From positions 248,001-312,000 of the forward strand of contig CAVPRR010000007.1 in the NCBI GenBank assembly GCA_963707965.1: a stretch of 64,000 nucleotides of DNA. The letters run 5' to 3'. The DNA is from VRUE01 sp963707965 (GTDB taxonomy: Bacteria; Actinomycetota; Thermoleophilia; Solirubrobacterales; 70-9). The position numbers and the translations under genes are program-made. This document shows positions 1 through 8,141 of this stretch, piece by piece; position 1 is the first letter of the stretch; each line of letters opens with the position of its first letter. The notes below the pieces were generated by a model that was given only the letters and a program-made list of their open reading frames with translations, was not told the origin of the DNA and made no database searches.

Positions 1-673
1 CGGTTACTGGGGCACCAAGGCGGACGACCTTCGAAGAGTCATCCTCGACCCAGGCCCAGTTGACCGAGCCATGGAGCTTCCAGTAGCGGACGATGAAAGA
101 GGGCAGCCATTGGTCGGGGCGTTCGCGGTTGCCCTCGACCAGGTCGGCGCGGAACCGGGCTTCGAGGTTGCCGACGAAGCCGTCGAAGTACGGAATCTTC
201 ATCGCCTCGAGGCCGAGCTCCAAGAGCGGGTCATAGTTGACCGAGAAGACCTCTACCGGCAGGGTGTAACGAGCCCGCCCGAGCCAGCCAGCGAGGCGGA
301 GCATCGGCTTCGTATTGGCGGTCCCGGTGTCGAGCGCCGTGACCACTTGGCGACAAACTGCCTGGTCGAGCGCAGTGGCGGTCTCGGCAGTTAGGTCATC
401 GAGCTTCTCGGTGCCCTCAAGCAGCGCGCCGATACGGCGCAGACGGGTGAGTGCCTGCTCGAGATCCCGATTCTTAAGCTGGACTTCGAAGGCCTCGCGC
501 TGATCGGAGCCGAGCCCATCAAGCACCCGCCGCTGAAGCTCAGCGACATCGGGTAGGCCGCACGCCTTCGACGCCCCCGCCCCGAGGAACAGGCACAGAT
601 GGCGGGACGCGGCAGCCATCTTTGCGCCGAGAGCATTGGCGAACTCAACCGGATCGTGGGACCCCTCGCTCAC
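1..673 (-). CDS. SIR2-family (SIR2_2-like) NADase-type protein, 3' end cut by the window edge
   Basis: About 224 residues are visible and the gene runs off the left edge. A Rossmann glycine motif GAGAS (about residues 31-35, in LFLGAGASKACGLPD) is followed by VFSVNYDPLLE (142-152) and YWKLHGSVNW (197-206). This order is typical of the prokaryotic SIR2-like domain found in antiphage proteins; His201 is in the place of the catalytic histidine. The GTG start at 673 has a good Shine-Dalgarno (GGAGG, about 5 bases upstream). Members of this group in defence systems (ThsA, Dsr, SIR2-HerA) deplete NAD+ on infection, so a defence role is inferred; which system is unknown because the C-terminus and any partner lie outside the window. 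GC is lower than in neighbouring core genes, and the gene lies just 3' of tRNA-fMet, so acquisition as island cargo is likely. Family call is firm, defence role moderate. Confidence 0.82.
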   Translation of the reverse strand, partial: MSEGSHDPVEFANALGAKMAAASRHLCLFLGAGASKACGLPDVAELQRRVLDGLGSDQREAFEVQLKNRDLEQALTRLRRIGALLEGTEKLDDLTAETATALDQAVCRQVVTALDTGTANTKPMLRLAGWLGRARYTLPVEVFSVNYDPLLELGLEAMKIPYFDGFVGNLEARFRADLVEGNRERPDQWLPSFIVRYWKLHGSVNWAWVEDDSSKVVRLGAPVT

Positions 674-1063
674 GGGACCCTCCGGCTGGACGCCGGATTG
701 TGGCTACGCCTCTTTTTAGCAATGGCATGCAGCACCGGCGATCAATCAATGAAACAACTGTGGTCAGACAGACAAGATTTGGCCCATGACCCGTTCAGCG
801 GGTCACACCCCCGTCGAGCAATGCTTGCTGAAGACGCTCAGCTCTCAGGCGATCCAAGCGGGGAGATACTCGGGGAAGTGCTTCCGACCTTCGGGTTCTG
901 CCGAAAAAAACCCGAAGGTCGGCTTCCAAAACCGGCTCGAAGAGACGTTCTCAGAAGAATTTCGTGCCTAGAGCTGCGAACGAGGGAGGGGCTCCAGAAT
1001 GCAAAGGAGCGCGAAAGTGCCCGAAATGGTACCCGCCCAAATTTCTGGGCCTCCGTGGAAGAA
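674..1063. other. Gene-free, lower-GC stretch between SIR2 gene and tRNA-fMet
   Basis: No reading frame here has convincing codon usage or a recognisable product; the open frames are short and unlike any family I know. GC falls to 28 of 60 bases in 721-780, well below the flanking core genes. The stretch holds an inverted repeat at 884-922 (separate entry) and ends at the tRNA terminator. It presumably carries the promoter of the minus-strand SIR2 gene, but I see no clear -35/-10 pair. Confidence 0.5.
884..922. repeat. 14-bp perfect inverted repeat sharing 13 bp with the tRNA-fMet anticodon arm
   Basis: The arms CCGACCTTCGGGTT (884-897) and AACCCGAAGGTCGG (909-922) are perfectly complementary around an 11-base loop. 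Thirteen bases of each arm (CGACCTTCGGGTT) also occur in the nearby tRNA-fMet gene, in the 3' half of the anticodon arm and the variable region. There is no run of T after either arm, so it does not look like an intrinsic terminator. It may be a remnant of an attachment or recombination site used by the element carrying the SIR2 gene; that is inference. Confidence 0.6.
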
Positions 1064-1091
1064 TGAAAAAGGCCCTGCAAATGAGGGCCTT
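1064..1091 (-). terminator. Intrinsic terminator of tRNA-fMet
   Basis: On the minus strand an 8-bp stem AAGGCCCT/AGGGCCTT (1084-1091 and 1069-1076, 7-base loop) runs directly into five T residues (1066-1070 on the plus strand are A). It starts 7 bases beyond the tRNA 3' end, the expected place for a Rho-independent terminator. Confidence 0.78.
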
Positions 1092-1098
1092 CCTCCTA

Positions 1099-1172
<74 letters not shown>

Positions 1173-1282
1173 GCGGTTGCGCAATCCTAGCAACGAGAGC
1201 TGGGATGGCCAAGGGATGCCGGCGTCGGGATGCGGGCGTCGCGAAGGCGCGCTTGCGGCGGCGACTCTAGAGTGCCGATCCC

Positions 1283-2233
1283 ATGACAAGGGATACCCAG
1301 AGGGTGGCGGTGATCGACATCGGCACCAACTCGACCCGACTGCTCATCGCCGACGTCAACCGGTGTCGGGTCGCGGAGGTCGAGCGGCGCAGCTGCGTCA
1401 CCCGACTCGGGCGGGGCGTCGATCTCTCGCGACAGCTCTCCGCCGATGCAATCGAGGCCGTCTGCAACGTGATCGGCGACTATCTCTCGATCTGCCGGGA
1501 GGCGGGTCCGGAGACGATCGACGCAATCGCCACCAGCGCTGTCCGAGACGCCTCCAACGGAAGCGCCTTCGTCGCGGAGCTGCGGGAGCGCTTCGCGCTG
1601 TCAGCGCGGGTGCTCGACGGTGAGGAGGAGGCGCGGCTCACGTACCTCGGCGCCACCTCGGAGCGACCACCCACCGAACCGGCCCTGGTCATCGACATCG
1701 GTGGCGGCTCGACGGAGTTGATCGTCGGCACGGGCTCGGAGATCTCCTTCCACGCCTCGCTGCAGGCCGGCGTCGTCCGCCACACGGAGCGCCACATCGC
1801 CGCAGACCCTCCCACCGCAGTCGAGATGGAGGAACTCGCTGCCGACATCAGGAGGCTGATCGAGTCATCCGTCACCGGTCACGCCGAGGCCACGGCAAGC
1901 GAGGCGATTGCCGTGGCGGGTACACCCACGTCGCTTGCCGCCATGGACCTCGAGCTTGACCCCTATGACCCCCAGCAGGTGCACGGATACGTTCTTTCTC
2001 TTCGCTCGATCCAGCGACTGCTCTCGCAGCTCGCCTCGGCGCCCCTGGCTGAGCGCGCCCGGATCGCCGGCCTGCATCCGGATCGTGCCCCGACGATCAT
2101 CGCCGGGGTGGTCATCCTGATCGAGACCATGCGGGCTTTCGGCCTCGACCGGATCGAGGTATCCGAGCACGACATCCTCTACGGCACCGCCATCGCTGCG
2201 GCTTCTCATGCCGATAGCCTCGAAACCACCTAG
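1283..2233 (+). CDS. Ppx/GppA-family exopolyphosphatase / pppGpp phosphohydrolase
   Basis: A 316-residue member of the ASKHA-fold Ppx/GppA family. The phosphate-1 loop is IDIGTNSTRLLI (about residues 11-22), and the phosphate-2 loop DIGGGSTELIVG lies near 136-147. The length matches the short actinobacterial Ppx type, which has only the two N-terminal actin-like domains. These enzymes cleave terminal phosphates from polyphosphate or convert pppGpp to ppGpp in the cytoplasm; sequence alone does not say which. The gene is divergent from tRNA-fMet and stands alone. ATG 1283 is chosen because homology begins at once. Confidence 0.9.
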   Translation: MTRDTQRVAVIDIGTNSTRLLIADVNRCRVAEVERRSCVTRLGRGVDLSRQLSADAIEAVCNVIGDYLSICREAGPETIDAIATSAVRDASNGSAFVAELRERFALSARVLDGEEEARLTYLGATSERPPTEPALVIDIGGGSTELIVGTGSEISFHASLQAGVVRHTERHIAADPPTAVEMEELAADIRRLIESSVTGHAEATASEAIAVAGTPTSLAAMDLELDPYDPQQVHGYVLSLRSIQRLLSQLASAPLAERARIAGLHPDRAPTIIAGVVILIETMRAFGLDRIEVSEHDILYGTAIAAASHADSLETT

Positions 2234-2662
2234 CAGGCAGGCAAGAAACGCGTGGGACCGGCTGTACAGGTGAGTTTAGGGCACCCGTACAGAGCGGCAG
2301 ACCAACCGCTCGAACCCATAAAAGTTGGTAACCAGCGCCTACCTGTTTATTAGTAGTCGCAAAAGGCGCTCCTAGACACCCCGGATAGGCGAGCGCATAA
2401 TCGCCTCACTGGGAACGGGTGAGGCAAGGCCCCACCGCGAACCCGGATACAGGGTTCGGACGATTGCCGCATCATGGCGCCTCCCGCCGTCTGAACCCAT
2501 CGAATAAGAACGGTCCCTGAAGACGTACCCCTGCCCGTCCTGAGGGGCCACCTTGAATCGGCCGCCAGCGATGGCGGTCGATTCTCGGTTGGGGCAAAAG
2601 CCATCCGGCCGCATCCGCCGCCTCAAGCCACACTCGCGCGGGCCCCGGGCTCTAGGCCCAGG
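2234..2662. other. 429-bp gene-free region full of hairpins; candidate structured RNA
   Basis: It lies between two convergent genes and has no convincing reading frame. GC drops to 31 of 60 bases at 2341-2400. Consecutive stems can be seen: CTGTAC/GTACAG with inner GGTG/CACC (2262-2292), GAGCGG/CCGCTC (2292-2311), AGCGCCT/AGGCGCT (2334-2370), AGGCGA/TCGCCT (2387-2406), GCCTCAC/GTGAGGC (2403-2425) and CGAACCC/GGGTTCG (2438-2458). CCAAC (2302-2306) can also pair with GTTGG (2324-2328). I could not match it to RNase P RNA, tmRNA, SRP RNA, 6S RNA or a riboswitch class. Strand is undetermined. Confidence 0.42.
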
Positions 2663-4297
2663 CTAGGCCAAATTTGACTTGCGCGGGTAGACGACCTCGG
2701 GATCGGTGAAGACGTTCACGAGCGTCGGCCGTCCGGATTCGAACGCGCGCTCCAGTGCCGGCCGCAGCTGCTCGGGATCGTCAACCTGGATCCCGTCGCA
2801 GCCCAGCGCTTCAACCATCTGCTCATAGGGCGTTTCCGGCCGCAGCTTCGCGGCCACCGAGTAGCCATACAGGAACTTCATCGGGTGATGCTCGAGCGCC
2901 CAGATCCCGTTGTTGCCCATCACCCCAACCACACCGAGGCCGTGACGCGCCATCGTGTCGAACTCGATTCCCGCGAAGCCGAAGGCGCCGTCGCCGAGCA
3001 GCAGGCAGACCTGGCGCTCGGGATGGGCAAGCTTGGCCCCGATTGCCTGGCCGGGCCCCGCACCGAGGCAGCCGAACGGGCCCGGGTCCATCCAGCAGCC
3101 CGGCTCATGGGTCTCGATGAACCGACCGGCATAGGAAACGAAGTCACCGCCGTCGCCCACAACGATCGCGTCGCGGTCGAGCACCTCCCCCAGCTCCCGG
3201 TAGATGCGAACGGGGTGCAGCGGCGAACGGGCATCGTTCAGCTCCGCCTGCTCGGCGGCGCGCTTCTCCGCCTCGACTGCGCGCAACTCCTCCAGCCAGG
3301 CGTCGGAGCGACGCGATCCGCTCCCGGCCGACTCGCGAAGTGCGGCCAGCGTCGCCGCAACGTCCCCGACCAGATCCACCTCCGGCAACCGGTTTGCGGT
3401 CAGCGCGTTCGGGGCCGCGTCAAGACGGACCAGCTTCGTCTCCTCGCCGAAGCTCTCGCCGAAGCCGAGGCGGAAGTCGATCGGAACACCGAGAACCAGC
3501 GCCACATCGGCACCCCGCAGGCCGGCGCCTCGCGCCCGGCTGAATGCCAGCTCGTGGTCGGCGGGCAGACAGCCGCGGCCAAGCCCGTTGAGAAAGACGG
3601 GAATGCCGAGCGCCTCGACCAGTGCTCGCAGCTCATCCTCGCCGTGACCCCAGTAGAGCCCGGACCCCGCCATGATCACCGGCCGCTCGGCCGCCGCGAG
3701 CAGAGCCGCGGCCCTCTCCACCCCCGCGGCGGGCTGCGGATCCAGCTTCGGAAGAGGCGGGATCTCCAGCTCCGCCTCGCTGAAGACCACGTCGAGCGGA
3801 TAGTCGACGAACGTGGGGCCGCTCGGCGGGGCAAGCGCCAGGTCAAGCGCCGCCGCCGTGCTCGCCGCAATCCGGTCCTGCTGCTTAACGGTCTCGGCCG
3901 ACTTGACCAGCGGGCGGACGAACGGAAGGTGATCGATCTCCTGCAGCGAGCCGGCGCCCCAGCGCAGCTCCGGAGCTCGCCCACCCAGCACGCAGAGCGG
4001 AGAGCAGTTGGCCTGAGCGCTTGCGATCGCGCTGACGCCGTTGGTCACGCCCGGGCCGGCGGTCAGCGCCGCCACGCCGACCCGCCGGGTCGCCTTCGCG
4101 AAGCCCTCCGCCGCGAAGGCCGCAGTCTGCTCGTGCCGGACATCGACGATGTCTATGCCCTCCTCCCTGCACCCGTCGTAGATCGAGAACAGGTGCCCTC
4201 CCGAAAGCGTGAAGAGGTGGCTGACTCCGCGCGATCTCAGCGTCTTCGCAACCAGCCTGCCGCCATGCACGGCGGTTGTCTGCTCGGCGGTCGCCAT
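2663..4297 (-). CDS. Thiamine-diphosphate enzyme, acetolactate synthase large-subunit-like
   Basis: A 544-residue ThDP enzyme with the three-domain POX/AHAS layout: N-terminal PYR domain with catalytic Glu56 (VRHEQTAAF), a central DHS-like domain, and a C-terminal PP domain with the ThDP/Mg motif GDGAFGF ... MGNNGIW. It resembles the stand-alone IlvB/IlvG-like proteins of actinobacteria. The substrate could be pyruvate (acetolactate), but oxalyl-CoA or benzoylformate-type decarboxylation cannot be excluded, and no regulatory subunit gene (ilvH/ilvN) adjoins it. Transcribed alone; ATG at 4297 fits the usual N-terminus. Confidence 0.85.
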   Translation of the reverse strand: MATAEQTTAVHGGRLVAKTLRSRGVSHLFTLSGGHLFSIYDGCREEGIDIVDVRHEQTAAFAAEGFAKATRRVGVAALTAGPGVTNGVSAIASAQANCSPLCVLGGRAPELRWGAGSLQEIDHLPFVRPLVKSAETVKQQDRIAASTAAALDLALAPPSGPTFVDYPLDVVFSEAELEIPPLPKLDPQPAAGVERAAALLAAAERPVIMAGSGLYWGHGEDELRALVEALGIPVFLNGLGRGCLPADHELAFSRARGAGLRGADVALVLGVPIDFRLGFGESFGEETKLVRLDAAPNALTANRLPEVDLVGDVAATLAALRESAGSGSRRSDAWLEELRAVEAEKRAAEQAELNDARSPLHPVRIYRELGEVLDRDAIVVGDGGDFVSYAGRFIETHEPGCWMDPGPFGCLGAGPGQAIGAKLAHPERQVCLLLGDGAFGFAGIEFDTMARHGLGVVGVMGNNGIWALEHHPMKFLYGYSVAAKLRPETPYEQMVEALGCDGIQVDDPEQLRPALERAFESGRPTLVNVFTDPEVVYPRKSNLA

Positions 4298-4371
4298 TGC
4301 ACGCCAGTCTATTTCCGCCAGAAGTTCCAGTGTCCCGGTGCGCGGGCTTTCGCGCCAGAACCGCGCCGGAG

Positions 4372-4457
4372 TGCCCGGGGCGGGACTCGAACCCGCAAGC
4401 CCCCGAAGGGGCAGCGCCTTTTAAGGGCGCCGCTTTTGCCAGTTTCGCCACCCGGGC
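4372..4457 (-). tRNA. tRNA-Leu (TAA)
   Basis: 86 bases with acceptor stem GCCCGGG/CCCGGGC and discriminator A, and no encoded CCA. The anticodon loop CTTAAAA gives anticodon TAA. A long variable arm (CCCCTTCGGGGG) confirms a class II tRNA, and the T-arm GCGGGTTCGAGTCCCGC is canonical. Confidence 0.97.
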
Positions 4458-4603
4458 AACGCCGGATGGTATCTGGGGACAATCCGGCGCCTGGGCGGAC
4501 CTTCAGTGCAAGGGGCAACCCAAAAAGTAGGGTAGGAGCGCAACTCTACCGCTGGTACGGTGTCGTTAGATATAGAAACAACGCCTTCCCTGGAGAGTGC
4601 AGC

Positions 4604-6181
4604 TTGGAGGCTTCCGCCCTAACACACGCCAGTCAGCGCGGACTGCTAGCCCGGCGCTCTCCCCTACTCAGGCTGCAGGGCGACGAGCGCCTGATCGCGA
4701 TGGCGAGAAGCGAGAATGCCGGCGCGTTCGAAACGATCGTCGACCGCTACCAGGGCCGCCTGCTGGGCTTCTGCCGGCAGATGCTGGGCTCCACCGAGGA
4801 TGCCGAAGACGTCCTGCAGGAGGTGTTCGTCAACGCATACCGGGCGATGCTTGCCGATGAGCGGGAGATCAACCTGCGGCCGTGGCTCTACCGGATCGCC
4901 CGCAACCGCTGCCTCAACCACCTCCGCAAGCCAACCGCCGACGCCCAGGAATCGATGGACATGGTGCCGGCGGTCGATGCGGCGTCGACAGCCGAGAAGG
5001 TCCACAACCGAGAGGAGTTTCGCCAGCTCCTCACCGACGTCGGCAAGCTGCCCGAGACGCAGCGCAGCGCGCTGATGCTGCGCGAGATGGACGCGATGTC
5101 CTACGAGGAAATCGCCCAGGCGATGGACACCAGCGTCCCCTCGGTCAAGTCACTGCTGGTGCGGGCTCGGATCTCCCTCGCCGAGGCAAGCCAGGCGCGC
5201 CAGTTGACCTGCGGCGAGGTGCGGCTCGCGCTTGCCGAGGCGGCCGAGGGCCTGCGCAAGGTTTCCGGGCCGGCCCGGAGGCACGTGCGCGAGTGCGAGG
5301 AGTGCGCTGACTTCCGCAGCCAGGTCCGCTCGAACAACAAGGTGCTGGCGGCGCTGTTCCCGGTGGGGCCGCTACTGGCGCTGAAGGGTTTCATCGTTTC
5401 CAAGCTCGGACTCGGCGGTGGCGCCGGTGCTGGTGCCGGTGCTGGCGGTGGCGCGGGTGCCGCTGCCGGAGTCGGCGCGAGCGCCACGGCGACGGCCACA
5501 GGGGCGGGAGGCGTCGGCGCGGCACTCAGCGGCGGTGGCGCAGCGGGAGGAATCGGTGCAGTTGGCGGGGCAATTGGCACCAAGGCGGTCGCCGGCGTCG
5601 TCACCGCAGCGGTCATCACGGCCGGCGCGGTCGAGGTGAAGGAACAGGTCGTACCGACCCCCACACCGAGGAGCGCCAGCCGGTCCTACGCGCCCCAGGC
5701 GCCGATCTCCGTCAGCCAGAGGCAGGCCGCAAAGTCGCCAAGTCAGCCGCAGGCCGGGCAATCATCCGATGCGACGCCTCCATCCGCTCCGCCAGCCGTG
5801 GTGACCCCGAAAGATCCGGCCCCCACCGCCGCACCCGGCGCAGACTCCGCCGGGCCGTCGAGCGCGACGGACGGAAGTGAGGAACTCCCCGCAACGGCAA
5901 GTCCGGCGGCGCCGGGGCTCACCGCGGCCAAAGCGCCGGGCGGCATCGCCGGGGCCCCTCATGGTGGCGACTTCGTCGTCGTCACGGTGGGCGGCGCTCC
6001 GGGCGCCTCCCCAGCAGCCGAAGGAAGCGCCCCGCCTGCCACGGGAAGTGCGCCGGCACCGCCTCCCGAAGAAAGCGCCCCGCCGGCCGAAGGAAGCCCG
6101 CCGCCTCCCGAAGAAGGTGCGCCGACGAGGACCGAGTCGTCCACCGAACCGCCTCCGGCGACCGGCCCAACCTCAGGGTGA
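4604..6181 (+). CDS. ECF-like sigma factor fused to a ZAS anti-sigma-like zinc motif, a membrane segment and a Pro/Ala-rich tail
   Basis: 525 residues. Sigma-70 region 2 spans about 38-110 (AFETIVDRYQ ... EDAEDVLQEVFVNAYR ... RPWLYRIARN) and region 4 about 137-195 (LPETQRSALMLRE, YEEIAQAM). A zinc-finger of the anti-sigma type follows: Cys203, then His228-x3-Cys231-x2-Cys234. After a Gly/Ala-rich linker comes one hydrophobic segment (about 326-345) and a Pro/Ser/Ala-rich tail of about 170 residues likely to be outside the cell. The TTG start at 4604 is chosen because GGAGAG (4592-4597) sits 6 bases upstream; ATG 4700 would clip region 2. Fused ECF groups of this kind are known in actinobacteria. 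TATAGA (4571-4576) is a possible -10 box. The target regulon is unknown. Confidence 0.85.
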   Translation: MEASALTHASQRGLLARRSPLLRLQGDERLIAMARSENAGAFETIVDRYQGRLLGFCRQMLGSTEDAEDVLQEVFVNAYRAMLADEREINLRPWLYRIARNRCLNHLRKPTADAQESMDMVPAVDAASTAEKVHNREEFRQLLTDVGKLPETQRSALMLREMDAMSYEEIAQAMDTSVPSVKSLLVRARISLAEASQARQLTCGEVRLALAEAAEGLRKVSGPARRHVRECEECADFRSQVRSNNKVLAALFPVGPLLALKGFIVSKLGLGGGAGAGAGAGGGAGAAAGVGASATATATGAGGVGAALSGGGAAGGIGAVGGAIGTKAVAGVVTAAVITAGAVEVKEQVVPTPTPRSASRSYAPQAPISVSQRQAAKSPSQPQAGQSSDATPPSAPPAVVTPKDPAPTAAPGADSAGPSSATDGSEELPATASPAAPGLTAAKAPGGIAGAPHGGDFVVVTVGGAPGASPAAEGSAPPATGSAPAPPPEESAPPAEGSPPPPEEGAPTRTESSTEPPPATGPTSG

Positions 6182-6220
6182 GCTGAGCACCGGGGGTCAG
6201 GCGGAGCGGACCGCCGGCGA

Positions 6221-6934
6221 TCAGACCGAGTGCGTCTCTCCGGGCTGCAGCAGCACCACCTGCGCAGATGTCCCCGACTCGACCTCGGACTTGAAGACCC
6301 CGCTGTCCGTGGAGATCGGCGGGAAGGTGTCGTAATGCATGGGAATCACCGTCCCCGCCCCGACGAGCTCTGCGGCAACCACCGCGTCGTGGCGATCCAT
6401 CGTGTAGTGGCCGCCGATCGGCAGCAGGGCGACGTCGATCGGGTTACGTTCGCCGATCAGCTTCATGTCGCCGAACAGACAGGTGTCGCCGCTGTGGTAG
6501 ACGGTCACGTCCCCGATGCGAATCACCAGCCCCGCCGCCGTGCCAAGGGAAACGCCGTGCTCGGCGCTGTAGGGAGCCTCTTCAGAACCCGGAGCGGTGC
6601 TCGTGTGCCAGGCGGGAACCAGCTTGATCCAACCCCAGTCGAACTCGATGGTGCCGCCGAGGTTGGGGTCGCTGACGGCCGGCGCCCCATGCGCTTCGAG
6701 CCAGTTCGCCAGCTCGACGATTGCCACGCAGTGCGCGCCGGTTCGCTTGGCGACGGCAACGGCGTCGGCCAGGTGGTCGGCGTGTCCGTGAGAGATGGCG
6801 ATGTGGGTCGGCTCGACCTCCTCGGCCGTTGCTACCGCAGCCGGGTTGTGAGGCTTGAGAAAGGGGTCCACCAGCAGCGTCGCGTCACCGTCGCTCAACT
6901 CGAAGCACGAGTGGCCGTGGAATCGGATCTCCAT
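6221..6934 (-). CDS. Metal-dependent hydrolase, MBL fold (UPF0173 type)
   Basis: 237 residues, the usual length for this family. The metallo-beta-lactamase signature HGHADH is present near residues 49-54 (AISHGHADHL), and the other metal ligands are visible in YHSGDT and MHYDTFP. Proteins of this group are cytosolic Zn-dependent hydrolases whose substrates are mostly unknown; phosphodiesterase or lactonase-like activity is possible. It starts one base after the stop of the upstream 109-residue gene, so the two are probably cotranscribed. It converges with the sigma gene. Confidence 0.88.
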   Translation of the reverse strand: MEIRFHGHSCFELSDGDATLLVDPFLKPHNPAAVATAEEVEPTHIAISHGHADHLADAVAVAKRTGAHCVAIVELANWLEAHGAPAVSDPNLGGTIEFDWGWIKLVPAWHTSTAPGSEEAPYSAEHGVSLGTAAGLVIRIGDVTVYHSGDTCLFGDMKLIGERNPIDVALLPIGGHYTMDRHDAVVAAELVGAGTVIPMHYDTFPPISTDSGVFKSEVESGTSAQVVLLQPGETHSV

Positions 6935-6935
6935 G

Positions 6936-7265
6936 TCAGCTGTCTCCCTCCGGGTCTTCGGGGTCTGTCAACTCCTCCTTCAATGCCCAGCCGACGGCAA
7001 CGCCCACCATCATCCCCATCCTCGCCTCCTCGGCGAGAAGGGTCCGGACCGCGGCGATTCTCTCGTCGGGATCCGGAGCGGTTGCCGCCTTCAGCGTCTC
7101 CGCCTCGTGGGACTCGCCGAACCAACCGCCCTCGGCAAGCGCCGCCGCCAGCACCCGCTGGAGCTGCGGCGCAGCGCGGACCACGATCGTCTCGGCGTCG
7201 GCGAAGCGCTTCGGGTCGGTCAGCCGCTCGAGCGCAGCGCTCAGTCGCTCGTCGTCCGGGACCAT
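6936..7265 (-). CDS. Conserved-looking protein of unknown function
   Basis: 109 residues, soluble, alpha-helical in character and rich in Ala and Glu, with no signal peptide and no motif I recognise. Codon usage matches its neighbours (G/C at third positions), so it is probably a real gene. It lies between the zinc-ribbon rhomboid-like gene and the MBL hydrolase, and its stop is one base from the hydrolase start, which suggests a shared transcript. Confidence 0.65.
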   Translation of the reverse strand: MVPDDERLSAALERLTDPKRFADAETIVVRAAPQLQRVLAAALAEGGWFGESHEAETLKAATAPDPDERIAAVRTLLAEEARMGMMVGVAVGWALKEELTDPEDPEGDS

Positions 7266-7274
7266 CGAGGCAGC

Positions 7275-8048
7275 CTATCCCGACGTGCGCAGCGCCGAGG
7301 CGACGACCCCGGCCAACGCCCCGACGGCGCCTCCGACCAGCCCCGCGAAGACATCCGCGTTGGAGTCGAAGGCCGGCAGGAGGAGGAGCACCCCCGCAGC
7401 CACCGCAACGCCAACGAAGTCGTAGTCCTGGTCGATCGCGTGATGGGCGTCGGCGCGCCGCATCGCGAACCAGGCAGCAACAGCGCCCAGCGCCATGCCG
7501 TTGCCACCCGCGATCACCGCAATATCGCCCTGGACGCTGGCGATACCGCTCGCGGCCAACATTCCGAGCGAGCCGCAGGCAACGAGCAGCACCGCGGTCG
7601 CGGGACCGCCGAGGCGCCGCTCCACCCCCGTAGAGAAGATCGCCAGGCCAACCGAGACGACAAACAGGTAGCCGATGTCGACGTAGGCAAAGGGGGCGGT
7701 GACGATCCGCCACCACTCGCCTTCGACCGGCACGGTCAGGCCGCCGAAGGTCGACAGGGGCTCACCGCTCGCCGTCTCGATGAGCAGAAGCGCTGCGGAG
7801 CCGAGAATCGCGGCGAGCGTGGCGTACGGACGGCCCGCGCCCCCCTGGGCCGCGCGGCGGCGCAGGCGGCGACGGAATATCCGCGTCGCGGCTCCACGTC
7901 GCGGCTTTGGCTCCAGCGCGCCGCCGCGCCGCTCCAGCTTCGGTGCCCGCTTGCGCAACCGCGCCCCGCAGTACGGGCACTCGGTGACGTAGGGACTGAC
8001 CTCGGAACCGCAGTTCTTGCAGATCACACTGAGCTCAGTCCCGCTCAT
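7275..8048 (-). CDS. Zinc-ribbon protein with rhomboid-like membrane domain lacking the catalytic serine
   Basis: 257 residues. An N-terminal zinc ribbon has Cys10, Cys13, Cys24 and Cys27 (CKNC...CPYC). After a basic linker come about six membrane segments laid out like a rhomboid protease: WWRIVTAPF ... VERRLG, then a loop-helix where active rhomboids have GxSG. Here the motif reads GGNG (181-184), so Ser is Asn; the expected His is also absent (SNADVFAG near 229-236). I infer a pseudoprotease that may bind membrane proteins without cutting them. ATG 8048 is used because longer versions would put the start in front of the zinc ribbon without conservation. Confidence 0.75.
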   Translation of the reverse strand: MSGTELSVICKNCGSEVSPYVTECPYCGARLRKRAPKLERRGGALEPKPRRGAATRIFRRRLRRRAAQGGAGRPYATLAAILGSAALLLIETASGEPLSTFGGLTVPVEGEWWRIVTAPFAYVDIGYLFVVSVGLAIFSTGVERRLGGPATAVLLVACGSLGMLAASGIASVQGDIAVIAGGNGMALGAVAAWFAMRRADAHHAIDQDYDFVGVAVAAGVLLLLPAFDSNADVFAGLVGGAVGALAGVVASALRTSG

Positions 8049-8141
8049 GGTTGTCCGAGGATAACCGCCCCGAGCCGGGCGCTCCCGACCCCGCCCCCGG
8101 TGGCATACTGCGAGGACATCCGTCTTCGAGGAGGAATGAGC

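Noticed and set aside
71..394. 107-residue plus-strand frame at the left edge
   Set aside because: It is the antisense of the SIR2 gene, whose motifs and ribosome-binding site are clear.
599..1066. 155-residue plus-strand frame before tRNA-fMet
   Set aside because: No recognisable family and composition unlike genes; it starts inside the antisense of the SIR2 gene.
2360..2410. tmRNA tag-like Asp-Tyr-Ala-Leu-Ala in the minus strand
   Set aside because: A TGA stands directly before it in frame, no stop follows, and no tRNA-like domain was found nearby.
2885..4603. Long upstream extension of the sigma factor frame
   Set aside because: It is antisense to the ThDP enzyme and runs through tRNA-Leu; the ribosome-binding site supports TTG 4604.
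6855..8135. Upstream extension of the aldolase frame
   Set aside because: It is antisense to the rhomboid-like and 109-residue genes; conserved sequence begins at 8136-8142.
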